From Cristatella mucedo (taxonomy: Eukaryota; Bryozoa; Phylactolaemata; Cristatellidae), in NCBI GenBank assembly GCA_009760855.2, contig WPIO01000009.1, positions 312,001 to 362,500 on the forward strand: DNA of 50,500 nucleotides, in the 5' to 3' direction. A model generated the notes under the pieces. The model saw only the letters and a program-made list of their open reading frames with translations. It was not told the DNA's origin and made no database searches. This document shows, piece after piece, positions 40,166 through 50,500 of this stretch; within the stretch, counting starts at the first letter, position 1; each line of letters starts with the position of its first letter. Both the position numbers and the translations under genes were made by a program.

Positions 40166-40640
40166 CCTGATCTGATCGTGACTTGACTAGTTGGATTTTA
40201 GCATCTCGGAAGAATATCAGTAGGGATGTTGTCAGTAAGGGTAGTATTGCTCTTAGTAAGGAAAATCAACTTCGACATGTGGTCGCTAGTGGCAGGCTAC
40301 AAATTAGAGATATACGTAATGCAAGGAGCTGGTGATGAGTTAAGTTGAAACCTTACCTACCAAGCGGGTGTACTCTGTTAATTTTTGTTATTCGCTCAAA
40401 AAGAAGCTAAATATAAGTATTCATGATATCACTACAGGAATCGCTAATTAAGGTTCCTAGGTGGGACTGGTCAAGGATGTAGCTGCTAGTCGACATCAGC
40501 GGCTTCGTATTGAGCACCTGCAGTTCTACTACGTGTTCATTGGATCCAGACTTGACCTAAGCTTGGATGGACTGGCACGACTGAAATCGTTCACGTACTA
40601 CTACGTACCGGCTAGTGGATAGTCAGCAGTAAGCCGGAGG
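40166..40640. other. Unassigned stretch
   Basis: A plus-strand open segment (about 40460-40617, reads RLRIEHLQFYYVFIGSRLDL) has no recognised family. No clear splice borders. Confidence 0.35.
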
Positions 40641-40849
40641 CCAAATAGACGAGACCATACTGCGTATTAGTCGAGGATAAAGGAAGACTCACTCTGCAGT
40701 TTCGGGATCGGGTATCCTTTGGGCTGTTTACTTGCGCAAGTCGGCCTACGCTTGTCCCAGGTGAAGTCGGCGAGAACGACGTCATAAAAGAGCCCTTCGC
40801 TGCCGAGGCCGCCGGTGCTACCCGCGACTCTCGGTTCAGCCGCAGGGAC

Positions 40850-41560
40850 AACACGGCTTCCGAGCCGGAGGTGACGTTCGAGACTCAAAGCCGCTGCAAT
40901 GTCGTCCGTTCCAAGCGTGCAACGCCAAAGCCCGCCGTGCAGGCTTCATTGTCTGGCCACCAGCTGCCGAGGGCACCGATCACGAAGTGCCTCACGACCG
41001 CAGTCCGGTAGCCAGCGGTCAGGAGAGACCGGGCCGTATAGTACCGTACTCTTTAACCTTGCTCCCAGGCTAACATCACCAGGACATCCACACTATCGTC
41101 AAACGGCACCGTCAAGTCGACGATAACCGCGTAGGTACTGTTTTCAACGATTGTGGGTCCGGCTCTCAAGCCGGCCACCGTGAGCGGGAGGGTGCGACCT
41201 GCGTAATAATAATAATTCACTTGATAAAGCGCCCTCAGAGAACTTAATCTCTCTCTGGGCGCTTTACATTTGCTGTAAAGTGAAATGCAATTGAATGGCG
41301 TAGAGGTAGGAGGTCACTGTGGCTGGAAGAGCCCCGATTGGGCGACCCAGAACCATGCAATGTCAGGCCGTTATCGCCTGTAGCATCGGCCGGCAGTGGC
41401 TTCGCACTTGGCAGACGATCTCTGCCTCGGTGCGGCAGAGGCGGCAGCTGATAGCCGCTTCGGCGTGTGATCGGCTCCTGGCGGCGGCCACCGCAGCAAG
41501 TCCAGACGCACGGGGTGGACAAACCGCCAGGCCCGGAACGACAAGCCGAGACCCGTGGTT
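40850..41560 (-). mobile_element. RLE-type non-LTR retrotransposon C-terminus (R2/NeSL-like), minus strand
   Basis: The minus strand carries the zinc-knuckle and restriction-like endonuclease region of R2-group elements. ISCRLCRTEAEIVCQVRSHC (about 41455-41400) has the CX2C...C layout with Gln where the His of CCHC stands. Then QAITARHCMVLGRPIGALPA, and after an inserted LINE-A tail (41203-41302) AGPTIVENSTYAVIVDL and TVPFDDSVDVLV (about 41160-41100), then VRHFVIGALGSWWPDNEA (about 41010-40955). The VIVD-T-PFD and GALGSW-P-NE blocks are typical of this element group. Stops show it is inactive. The reverse transcriptase part was not identified. Confidence 0.72.
41203..41302 (-). mobile_element. 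LINE-A terminal hairpin only, inserted in the RLE-type element
   Basis: Only about 95 bp of LINE-A: TAATAATAATAATTCACTTG, the complete hairpin, and TTTGCTGTAAAGTG to TTGAATG. It is almost identical to the end of the 36826-37776 copy. It is flanked by GCG on both sides (CCTGCG|insert|GCGTAG), possibly a 3-bp target duplication or microhomology. Confidence 0.9.
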
Positions 41561-41842
41561 TAAAATGACTATGGGTTGCGAACCTGTCCGAGGCCAGAGG
41601 GCAGCGGCTGACCCTGCCCTCTGCGGGCCGGGCCGCCCAAGCCCGCCACTCACGCTGTCGACAGCCCAGCCGAGGCAGCGACGTGTAACTAGCCCTACGC
41701 ACGTGTCGGGATGCAGCAGGCTTGCGTGGCACAAAGAATCGTCGCATCGGGAGCAAAGTGAACGAGGCTGCAAGCAGAGCGCAGCCCGAACGGGTAATGG
41801 GCCAAGCCGAAGTGCGGTAAGCCGCACGCCGACCACCACAAT

Positions 41843-41945
41843 ACGATTCATTTGCAAAGCGCCGCGAGAGAACGTAATCTCTATCCACGCGCTACGCTAA
41901 GCCGCAGGCTCGACCACGCGACCTCGGCCCTCAAAGAGTACCTTG
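41843..41945 (-). mobile_element. SINE S2 copy with LINE-A-like tail
   Basis: Minus-strand order: a partial tRNA-like head with a B-box-like GTCGCGTGGTCGAGCCTG, then AGCGCGTGGATAGAGATTAC ... GTTCTCTCGCGGCGCTTTGC, the LINE-A hairpin pattern with CpG-rich changes. The A-box part is unclear. Confidence 0.65.
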
Positions 41946-42670
41946 AGCCCTAGGCCAAATCAGGACTCAGGCGGTCGGCACGGCAATGGCGACGCTGAGT
42001 GCCGGACGGGTGAATCGGAAGAGCACCTGAAAAAAACGCCCGGAGAATGCCCGAGGCGCGCCGTCGGTCGCGCCTCGGCGAGCGGTCTGGCTAGCGGAGT
42101 GCGGGCGGCCCGCGTTGGCATCACTTTGGAGCGTCAGCAAACAAGGACTTATAGAAAGGCCCGCCGCCACCAAATCAAGCAATCAACCGCCAGCACTCGA
42201 CGCGTCGGCAGCGGCTCCAGGGCCAGCGGCGCTATTCAATGACTGGATTGTGGGAGCGCCGTCATCGATTCGCGACCAAACAATGCGGCGCTCCGCGGCG
42301 ACCGCTTCTTTCGCATGCGGGCTCAGAGCCGGCCCGCGCGGCCCTCCTTCCCACGCCGCAGCGCCGGTGGCGCATGTCCACCGTTCATCGCCACTCTTCG
42401 CGAGGCTTGTGCGACGACGGCGGCGGGTGTGACTACTTCTGTGCGCGACGCTGCCCGCGTCACTTAGCGGCAAACGAAGCATCGTCTGCTGGCGATCGGC
42501 CTCGCGATGGCTTCGCGGCGGCGGCGGCGGCGGCTTCGCTGCAGGCAGGCAGGCTGGCTGGCTGCGCGGGTAATCATTCCGACAAGCGTCAACTCCCGCG
42601 AACACCAATAATATGTCGGCCATGTACGCAGAAGTAGTGAGCCATTACGGCTAGTGAGCCATTACGGCTG
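41946..42670. other. CpG-rich block, no supported gene
   Basis: Overlapping Arg/Ala/Pro-rich frames on both strands without domains or splice support. Contains short (GGC)n runs near 42520-42540. Confidence 0.5.
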
Positions 42671-42674
42671 GCGC

Positions 42675-42842
<168 letters not shown>

Positions 42843-42885
42843 GCTTTTTCTGCACTCAAGGGTAAGGGTTCAACTAGCCGTCAAG

Positions 42886-42921
42886 GCGAGCATCTTTCCT
42901 CGTCCGAGGAAAGATGCTCGC
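42886..42921. repeat. Perfect 17-bp-arm palindrome with 2-nt loop
   Basis: Arms GCGAGCATCTTTCCTCG and CGAGGAAAGATGCTCGC are separated only by TC. A 36-bp hairpin-forming site, not part of any recognised element. Confidence 0.97.
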
Positions 42922-43163
42922 GACAGCACGCGGCGACGATGGTTTCGCTCACCCTTTTAAAGTTTTGACTTTTAACGCTGCTTCCGAGACTGCTGCAGCT
43001 GCTGCAGAGGAAGCAGCTGCTGCAGCAGTCTGCCTGTTTCTCGCTTCTCTTTCTCGCTCCACCCCCTCCTCAGACATGATGCAGCCAGCACTACTGACTA
43101 TGGCCACTCACTCACGAGCCTTCGGCGTGCACTTTTAGCTAGCAATTAGAATTGAGTTCACTC

Positions 43164-43303
43164 TGGTTTGGCCCAATGGTCAAGGTGCTTGCCACGACCG
43201 AGGTCAAGGTGGATGTATTGTATGGCCGAGATCTTGGGCTCGAGCCCCACAGCATACGTGAAGCGCCTGAATAAGGATGGGATTCTCTTATGACGCTATT
43301 CAC

Positions 43304-43305
<2 letters not shown>
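43164..43305 (+). mobile_element. SINE S2 copy, plus strand
   Basis: Head with an A-box-like TTGGCCCAATGGTCAAGG and a B-box-like GATCTTGGGCTCGAGCCC. Then GAAGCGCCTGAATAAGGATG, GGATTCTCTTATGACGCTAT and TCACATTATAT, a LINE-A-hairpin-like tail that runs into the (AT)n repeat at 43306. Confidence 0.72.

Positions 43306-43366
<61 letters not shown>
43304..43366. repeat. (AT)n microsatellite
   Basis: About 60 bp of alternating AT between SINE S2 and an RLE-type fragment. Confidence 0.98.
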
Positions 43367-43368
<2 letters not shown>

Positions 43369-43374
43369 TGTAAC

Positions 43375-43760
43375 GCCGGACCTGGTCATTGGTCATATTC
43401 AACGTAACGGAGCCGTTTGACAGCAGCGATGATGCCCTGGTGGTGGGGGCCCGAAAAAAGGTCAATAAGTGCCTGGCCATAGCCCGGTTCCTCCGAACCA
43501 CTGGCTACTGGTTGGCAGTTGTAAGGCCCTTTGTGGTCGCCGCCCTGAGTGGCTGGTGCCTGATAATGAAGCCTACCTGATGGACCTCGGCATTGTGCGC
43601 TCGGATCGGGCGGCGTTGTGCGGTGACTGTGCGTCTCGGACAACGCTTCCTGGTCAGAAGCCGTGCGGTCCCTGGTCAGCTGGACATGGAGTCTCGGGTA
43701 GCACCTGCGGCTCCGGCAGGGCAATGTTCCTACGGCTAATGCAGAGGTGAGAAGTGAGAG
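43375..43760 (+). mobile_element. RLE-type non-LTR C-terminal fragment
   Basis: A plus-strand open frame gives VIFNVTEPFDSSDDALVV, KVNKCLAIARFL and VVRPFVVAALSGWCL; a shifted frame continues NEAYLMDLGIVRSDRAALCG. It is the same block as in the minus element at 40850-41200. Just before it a PDLVI segment in another frame fits the PD part of the endonuclease site. Frameshifted, inactive. Confidence 0.72.
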
Positions 43761-44204
43761 CTTTTGGCACATGGAGACAAGGGTACAAATGTGACCCATC
43801 CCCTTGTCAAAAATTGCTGCAAAACAGCTCCTCCACAGAAGAAATGCAAATTGCACAGGCTAGCAGACATGTCGAGCCAAGAAAGCTTAATTAACAGCAT
43901 TAAATGTACAAGGTACCTAATGCATCATTAACTTGGGTGAACTTTTCTTTGCCTTGAACTTGGTTAACTGGTCCATCCCAGTTTGACAGTCGATATTTTT
44001 CAGTGTTTCTTCCACTATGCTTAGCAAGGCCGAATTGGAGAGTCAATTTTATCCCATTGATGCTGGCGGATAAGACAGGAGTATCTTCAGCTTGCTAAAG
44101 GAACGTTTACAACTGGCAACTGATACAGCTGTGGTGAGAAGAACTCACCGCATGGCAGCTCTCAAATTAGGAAGCACGTCTTCTTCTTCACAACTGACAA
44201 TACA
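43761..44204. other. Unassigned stretch
   Basis: No recognised feature; short frames only. Confidence 0.5.
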
Positions 44205-44284
44205 AGACATGAGTAAAGCGCCTAGAAAGAGATTAAGTTCTCTGAGGGCGCTTTATCAAGTGTATTATTATTATTATTATTATG
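44205..44284 (+). mobile_element. LINE-A terminal hairpin only, plus strand
   Basis: About 70 bp: AGTAAAGCGCCTAGAAAGAG, ATTAAGTTCTCTGAGGGCGC, TTTATCAAGTGT and seven ATT units. No 3' UTR upstream, so this is the second copy reduced to the terminal stem-loop. Confidence 0.9.
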
Positions 44285-44527
44285 AGATCCAGTGGTGCCC
44301 TTAGTGCCGAGTCGTGACGTGTGGCAAGAAGCATTTTACCCTTATTTTGCTGCACAGCCCTATTCTGGCCGTGTCCGTCGACCCTGACGGCAGCAGCGAA
44401 CACTCGGTCGTGCCGCGAGTGCTGATTATAAAGCTGCACGAGTTGACACTGAGTTCGGAAGGCTGGCCATGTATATTCAGTAATAACACTTTCAATTAAA
44501 TCTTTTTTTCAAAAAATTGTCCGTAAA

Positions 44528-44562
44528 TGTAGGGTGTGACTTATACTTGGGTGTGACTTATA
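44528..44562 (+). repeat. Two-copy 17-bp direct repeat
   Basis: GGGTGTGACTTATACTT is followed at once by GGTGTGACTTATACTCG. GTGyGACTTATAC doublets followed by TACGGTA are seen at the ends of some DNA transposons; only this short part is present. Confidence 0.6.
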
Positions 44563-44569
44563 CTCGTAA

Positions 44570-44622
44570 AACTACGGTAATCGTTGATGTGACGGCTCCG
44601 TTCGACAGCAGCAAGGATACCT
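44570..44622 (+). mobile_element. RLE-type element fragment ([12 protein letters not shown] block)
   Basis: About 50 bp encode [15 protein letters not shown], the same block found at 43400 and 41120. It is truncated by an AT microsatellite at 44623. Confidence 0.65.
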
Positions 44623-44697
44623 ATATTATATATATATATATGTATATTTATTTATTTATTTATTTATGTATTTATTTATAGGGCCTAGGATAAGGAG

Positions 44698-44764
<67 letters not shown>
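44623..44764. repeat. (AT)n and (TTTA)n microsatellites
   Basis: (TA)n at about 44623-44645, (TTTA)n at 44645-44680, then about 64 bp of pure AT at 44700-44763. Confidence 0.97.
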
Positions 44765-44766
<2 letters not shown>

Positions 44767-46109
44767 TCGCGAGTGACGAGCTGTAAGGCGCGAGGCAATG
44801 CCCGGATTGTCGACTGACTGCCTCCTGATCGCTCGAGCGTCTCCGAGCAGTAAGCGACAGCTCCATTCTTTGCCATAGCTGAGCCTCGTGCCGACGCCGC
44901 CGCCGAGCCGCTGCCGCGCGCAACTGCGAGTTTGCGCGCAGCGGATGCGGCGACGACGCCTCTCGCGTCGAGGAGGCCGCACTATAAGCCGAAGGTGCTT
45001 TCTTTTGCGCCACCGTGCGCCCGGCGACGCCCGGGCGATCTGTCCGACCGCGACAGCGGTGGCCGGCTGGACGTGAATGAGCAGGCAGGGAGCACCGCTC
45101 TACGAGGTCGCTCACGACGGCGAAGCAGCTGCAGAGCGATTGGACCGGAGCGATTGACAATGCGAGCGATCGGACGGACGCCGGAGAGAGACGGTGAACG
45201 AGCGAGCGATCGAGCGGGCCGCGACCAACCGCAGGTGGGCGCGGCCCGCTCACGCGAGTGCGAGAACGGATTGGACACCTGCCGCCTTCCCGCCTGCTCC
45301 GCCCACAGAGATCGTTCGGAAAGTTCGGTCTCTCAGTCCGTTGGTCGGTTTTTGCGGCGTCGCAGGGAGCACTATGCTTGCGTGGCATCGAAACGAAGCC
45401 ACCGGGTCTACGTCGGGGTTCCGGCAGCATGACGCTTGCTGCACGATACTGAATGGTAGCCATAAGCAGCTTACAGCGACTTTTCTGAGCTTTCGCGAAT
45501 CGGTCGCCGCCTGCTGTCCGCCACTCGAGGCACGCCTGCTGTCGTTGCGCTTGCAATCGCGGGTATCATTTGTTTCGTGCTGCTCGATCTCAAGCTCGCA
45601 AGCCGCGTTTACGAAAGACCTGGCTAAGGCCTACTTACGGCGACGAGAGGATAGTTCGCCGGCGCGCTGTATCGCTGTGGCGAGCGACGAGCGTCTAGCC
45701 TCTGCCGCAGCCGCTGCCTGTACGCCGCCTCTGCCGCAACCTCCGCCGAAGCCGCCGAGTGCGGCGGCTGCGACGCAGGCTGCGCCCGCGAAATTTCACG
45801 TACATCGTGACGGCGTTCTTAGAGCCCGACTAAAATTCCGAAACAGTGAACAGCTGTTAGCCGCAAAAGGTCTTAGCCTCCTCAGAAAATCCTGGCCTCA
45901 AGCTGCAATATTGGAGAGATTTCAGCGTCGCCGGCGCGAGATACCACGGGGCTTAGCCAGCGCGGTGCAGGCAGTCCTTGTGGCGGCTGGGGCACTAACG
46001 TCCAAAGGCCGCAAACGCAGCGCTCGTAACGGGGCTCGTCTTTGCCTACTCTTGATACGACTGGCGGTGCTGGTGGCGCCTTGCAGAACGGCTAGTGATT
46101 CTCAGAGGC
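44765..46109. other. GC-rich block with long overlapping frames, no supported gene
   Basis: A plus-strand frame from 45194 runs through 46522 and a minus-strand frame covers 45556-44672. Both are Arg/Ala/Pro-rich, run into simple repeats, and show no domain that I recognise. Stop depletion from GC content explains them, though an exon cannot be excluded. Confidence 0.45.
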
Positions 46110-46560
46110 TGCCTCTATGCAAGCACGCCTCTATGCACGCACGCACACATCCGTGCATGCACACGTGCATCCATGCACGCACGCATGCCTCTATGCATGC
46201 ATACGCGTATCTATGCACATGCGTGCGTGCCTGTATGCACGCATGCATTTCTCTATGTGTGAATGCACGTCTCTGTGCATGCATGCCTATATGCACGCAC
46301 GTATGCCTATATACACGTTTGCGTGCATTCCTCTGTGCATGCATGCCTCTATGCGTGCATGTCAATATGCACACGTGCATGTCTTCATGCACACATGCGT
46401 GCATCTGTGCATGTGTGCATGCCTCTATGTCTGCATTTATGTCTATATGCATGCGTGCGTGCTTCTATGTCTGCATTTATGTCTATATGCACGCATGCGT
46501 GCCTCTATGCGTGCCTCTATGAACGTATACACGCCTCTATGCACGCATGCATGCCGTCGG
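46110..46560. repeat. Degenerate TGCATG-rich alternating purine/pyrimidine tract
   Basis: About 450 bp built from GCATGC, GCACGC, GTGCATG and CCTCTATGCA units in irregular order. Largely alternating purine/pyrimidine. Frames on both strands (Cys/Met/His-rich peptides) stay open throughout because the units lack stops; these are not genes. Confidence 0.92.
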
Positions 46561-46810
46561 TAGCGGAGCGCGGGAGCAATGAAAAGGAGCCATAGCTTGG
46601 TATAAAAAATCACGCGTGCAGAGCGTAAAAGAGTCGGAAGAGTCGAAAGAACAGACGAGCCTATCTATTAGACTCAGCCACTAGCACGACTCGTTTAATA
46701 GTCAATCTGATACGCTTCGGGCTTGGAACGGAGCTGTTTGTTATGGCTGGTTCCGCGTACTTGTAGCCCTCTACTGAAAAGACATTTGTCTAGCACCGTC
46801 AAAGAACTAA

Positions 46811-47250
46811 ATCTTATTCTACCGTTGGCACTTCACATATGACGTAATTGATGCGTTCCAATATGGTTAATGGCAAAAGGCACAGCGTCAGCACGGATAA
46901 GCACATTAAGGACAATTCACACTAACCCAGCAAACGCTGCGAGGACCAAGTACATGTTTAGCTTCTTTTGTGCGTCAAGTCCGTGAATGCCATGACGTCA
47001 GTCTGGAGTGAGGTCTAGGCTTTGGGAGCATACCGAACTAGCGGCACGGTCTCCGTAGGATTTGAGGTTAGTTCGAGGCGCAGCTATACGACTTTGGTTC
47101 GATACATCGACAGATTTTGAAGCGGTTCGAATAGGTAGGCTTGAGAAGGAATCAATGCAAGGGTTTAGGGTTTAGGACCTAAAAGTGAGTGACAGAATCG
47201 TGCGAGTCGATACGCCGCTCGATGGGGAGCCGGTTCAGGTCAACGGTGCT
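46811..47250 (-). mobile_element. LINE-A decayed copy, minus strand
   Basis: The plus-orientation blocks GGCACAGCGTCAGCACGGAT, TTTGGGAGCATACCGAAC, CACGGTCTCCGTAGGATTTG and GACCTAAAAGTGAGTGACAG are the reverse complement of the LINE-A 3' coding end and 3' UTR. A decayed GCACTTCACATATG / TCTAGCACCGTCAAAGAAC terminal part is at the left. Confidence 0.75.
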
Positions 47251-49802
47251 GCGATGTAGCACGTCCTGGCGTGCACGTCCCTGCAGCGCCTGCTTCCGGC
47301 TGGACGAAGCCCGGAGGCGGCGCCGCTCTGCAAGTCCACAGCTCTGGCAAGCCGCCCAGTAGCGGCGTCTGGGGCACTTCCGGAAGTAGGGGCGACCCCG
47401 TGGTGGCCGTTTCATAGGATTCTACTCGCACCGCGAGCGCCAACCACGACGAGCGCGCCGAAGCGAAGTGGCAGACAGCCGCCCGCCCTCTGCTGGTGAT
47501 CCGTCGCGAACGGCGGGCTGCTGAGACAGGAGGCGAATCGGCTTGCCTTGGATGCAGCAGGCCGGAGCGGTCTGCGACTCGAACGTCGATCAAGCCCTTC
47601 GCGGGCAGATTAGCACGCTTTGGCTTGGTAGCAGCAGCAGCCGCCGCCGCCGCTCCCTCACGGCACTCCTGGTGTTTATTCGCTGCCCTGCAGCGGGCGT
47701 GCTTGGGGGCGGGCCCTTCCTCGGGCAGCCACATTCTCTCCTTTGAATGCGACCGCTTAAGAAGGAAAACACCGTCGCTTGATTGACAGGATTCTCACTG
47801 TCGACCGACCGGCCAGCGCCGCAGTGGACAGGTGAGTTACCACGACGCTCTCGTCGAGCTCCCATTTGGAATCATCAGCGACATGGACAGCGGAGCGTCA
47901 ACTCGGCATCGACCGCCTACGACCCGCTCCCGGCACTTCGGAGAGCGCTAGGTATTCGGCAGCGCGCTCGCGACGGCCATCAGCCCCATTCGGCAGGCAG
48001 GCCGCCGCGCAGGCGCATGGCTGGCGGTGGCCGCGCCGAACCACGGAGCCTTCGAACCGAACCGAACCACCGAAGTCCGCGGAGCCTTCGTGAGCCGCGC
48101 CGCGCACGGCAGGACGCCACCGCAGCCCCGGTAAACCCGACACGCGGCGCTGCGACGGCAGCGGCCATGCCGCCCTGCAACGGCGGCCACGCCGCCACGC
48201 GGCGGCGGCCGGAGGGCGGGGCTCGCATCGAACCCGATCGCTCAGGATGGAGACGGCAGCGCCTGCCGCCGCCAGGCGGCAGCTCGGTTTCGGCTTGAGA
48301 TTCGGGTCGGCGGACATCATCAATCCGCCCGCTCGCGCTGGGAATCGGCTACCGCGCCGAAAGCGTGCGCGCCCCCCCCCCCTGGCCTTGCAGGCCCTGG
48401 CGGGCGTGCGACGCGCGGCAGCGCCCCGAGCGCGCTGCCGCCGGACGGCGCTATTTCTGCGGGGCGATCCGTAGTAGCAGCAGCAGCGCCCGCCAGCGCC
48501 TTCGCAGTCGTGACACGCATGGCGCCATCGGCGGAATCGGAGGGCTCTGGCGATGACGGCGGCGGCGATGGCTCAGGAGGAGGCGATGAGAGCGCGCCTA
48601 GCTGCTGCCGCCCCCCCCCCTGCGAAAGTGGCTGGCTGGTCCGAGTGCCGGACACGCGCGGTAGAGCGCGCGTGCGCGCGTGCGGCCGCCGCTTCACGCC
48701 CGCCGCAAGGCGCGCCGCTAGCGGAGGACCAGCTCGGTGGGAGTGCTTGGGGTCGTCGTCCGCTCTGCGCGTCTCTGAAGCGTCGCCCTCGAGGCATGGA
48801 GCAGATTCCCCCCCCCCCACATATCGACATGCTCCCGTTGTATCGGTATCTATACGAAGTGAAGCCTCTTCGAATTCCTCTCCCCCCCTCCCCCCAAGAG
48901 CAGGCCTCCGGATGCGACCAGTAGAGGCCGCAGCAGCCAGCGCTCTCTAACCACAAAGCACGGCAGCAAATTCTATCCAGTGGGGCCACCTCTGGGGGCG
49001 GGGCTCGTCATCGATGGGAGCGGGCGGAGCGGGCGCCAACCCGTAGCCTGCGAGCGGCGGCGACGGCGGCGGTCGTCGCTCTGCAGCCAGCGTACGACTG
49101 GGCCTGGCAGCGTGCGGTACGTAAGGACCCCTTGCTGAGACGGTCGGCGAGGCCTCATTTAAAAATTGACCTCGCTGACGGCAGCGTGCGAGCTTCACTG
49201 CGGGCGCTCGCAGCATCGCCGCTTTCAACGCCCGCTTTCAGGCGGCGGAGTAGTTCACGCTGCAGTACTTGAACTAGCGACCCGGGTCGTTAACTGCGTG
49301 GCTGCGTAAGCGTATCGCAGAAATTGACAGATGGCTTGATGGAAGCATTATCTTTAGTAAACTGGTTGAAAGTTCATCCAGGTATCGAGTCCTAGTCGAG
49401 AGAACTCCGGGGTGACTGGCTGTCGCAGCCGGAAGCTCTCCTGCCACGCGATGCACGTGGCGCGATCGCTCACCTACGCTGCTAAGAGCCGAGAAAGAGC
49501 TGGTCACTAGTCTTTCCATCGCCGATTGCATGTTGGCCTGACCCGTCAGAGTTGACTGTTGTACTGTATACATATGCCTGTACTATCAATGGGCAATAAA
49601 AAATACAATAAAAATACAATCAAACGCACTGTCGAGCTCCATAACAGCAGCATTAGGCGTAAGACATCTAGGGCCCTAGTACGATTAAATCTCTATCTAG
49701 ACACTACGCATACGCTAAAAGTGAAGCAAGCCTGCGGTGAGTCGCTCCGGCACGCATTGACCGGCGTCGCAGCGCGCGCCACGCTCAGCAGCTAGTACGG
49801 AA
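47251..49802. other. Long GC-rich block, no supported gene
   Basis: Many overlapping Arg/Ala/Pro frames on both strands with (CAG), (CCG) and poly-C runs (48370, 48611, 48810). A good donor-like ACAG|GTGAGT at 47832 follows an acceptor-like GATTGACAG, but the 42-nt segment between them has no recognised product. The last 550 bp (49260-49800) is of mixed composition with nothing recognised. Confidence 0.45.
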
Positions 49803-49992
49803 TAATGATAATAAATCCTAGCTGATTAAACGGCCTCTTTTTTGCATAGCGACAGAAGAGCCTTTACGGCTATCACCACCGCTTGAAGTGGCGATACAGG
49901 ATCGCCCACCGCAGGAATCGAACCCACGACCTCGGGACGGAGGTTGTGAAAGCAACCGCCTTACCTAATGTGCGATCGCGCGCACCTAATAT
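49803..49992 (-). mobile_element. SINE S1 copy 3
   Basis: Closest relative of copy 1 (11285-11476). Shared blocks in plus orientation are CCTAGCTGATTAAACGGCCT, TTTGCATAGCGACAGAAGAG, CCTTTACGGCTATCACCACC, GCAGGAATCGAACCCACGAC (B-box reversed) and CAACCGCCTTACCTAATGTG (A-box side). The 3' end on the minus strand finishes with TTTATTATCATTATT. Confidence 0.8.
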
Positions 49993-50500
49993 GCGAACCC
50001 GGTGTAGCTAGACACCTCGTTACCTGCGCGCGGCGCCTATCCTTTCGCACAGTACGCGACTGCCGTTCGCTCTCCGTCCATCCGTCCGCAATCGCAGAAG
50101 CAACGTTTAAAAAGCTCTCTTCTCTGACCCGGCGAGCGCGCGAGGTCGCCCCAGTCACTACGCGATGACGCAGCAGCGGATTGAGCGCTTCTGTTGCGGC
50201 TATGACGTCAGCCCGCCTAGCGCCCCCATCGCCACGCAGCTACCATTCATTTCGCTCGCCTTCACTGTTAGTTTTCCGACCTGCCTATTGGAGCGATTGT
50301 GCTAGCAGTCGTCGTCGACGGCGGGGCCGGGGGCGGGGGGGGTATTGCGTCATGGCGGCTACCGCCACACGTGCTGCCTATCGCCACGCCACCTCGTAGC
50401 ATCGGGGTCCTGAGTAGGAGGTAGCGCGAGGAAGTGTGTGGCGTAAGGTGGCGCGCATGACCCGGCGAGAGCCACCTGATTATCTGACTATACGATTTCT
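49993..50500. other. GC-rich end of window, nothing supported
   Basis: Short frames on both strands, no recognised domain or element. Confidence 0.5.

Noticed and set aside
40648-41009. Plus-strand open frame of about 120 codons (reads YCVLVEDKGRLTLQFRDRV)
   Set aside because: Its 3' half is antisense to the RLE-type element, whose minus-strand motifs are recognisable. It has no start codon or splice support. A weak doubt remains for the 40648-40850 part.
45194-46522. 442-codon plus-strand frame
   Set aside because: Low-complexity Ala/Arg/Pro sequence running into the TGCATG tract. A long antisense frame overlaps it, and there is no domain.

Overview
The window is eukaryotic, from an invertebrate animal whose phylum I cannot name. 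The grounds are spliced exons with GT-AG borders, many decayed non-LTR retrotransposons, tRNA-derived SINEs, long microsatellites, and two WSC domains fused to a Golgi-type sulfotransferase. There is no sign of bacterial operons, rRNA or CRISPR. AT-rich blocks (about 30.4-36.8 kb) alternate with CpG-rich blocks (10.2-11.3, 17.6-18.1, 23.7-24.1, 37.9-38.6, 40.6-42.6, 44.9-46.1, 47.2-49.3 kb).

The one convincing host gene lies on the + strand between about 12.3 and 30.0 kb. I assembled ten exons by eye: (start uncertain)-12607, 17541-17676, 19027-19185, 21713-21864, 23581-23706, 23845-24030, 24972-25107, 27976-28115, 29321-29526 and 29710-29971. Every junction has a GT-AG border and a matching codon phase. 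The predicted protein has WSC domain 1, a linker, WSC domain 2 and a sulfotransferase domain of the carbohydrate sulfotransferase (CHST/GST) type. An AATAAA lies 30 nt after the stop. Both PAPS-binding motifs look altered, so it may be a divergent or inactive sulfotransferase. Its first exon or exons and promoter were not found.

The rest is mainly mobile DNA. 0-10 kb is a nest of two related APE-type LINE families, here called LINE-A and LINE-B (CR1/L2/Jockey-like reverse transcriptase). LINE-A ends in a hairpin followed by (ATT)n. Further copies lie in the gene's introns and downstream. A tRNA-derived SINE family (S2) carries the LINE-A 3' hairpin. A second SINE family (S1) has three copies. 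Intron 1 holds a dead hAT (DUF4371/ZMYM1-like) transposase. 32.1-34.95 kb is a dead protein-primed DNA polymerase B of Polinton/Maverick type, with unidentified AT-rich ORF remnants downstream. 40.8-44.6 kb has fragments of a second, RLE-type non-LTR element (R2/NeSL-like C-terminus).

Simple repeats are prominent: five (CT)n blocks, all with pyrimidines on the + strand, a 400-bp (TCGCC)n array, an (ATGT)n tract, (AT)n tracts, and a 450-bp alternating purine/pyrimidine TGCATG-rich tract. Two near-perfect palindromes lie at 38.39 and 42.89 kb. Element and domain identities are from sequence recognition without database search, and repeat borders are approximate unless a splice site fixes them.
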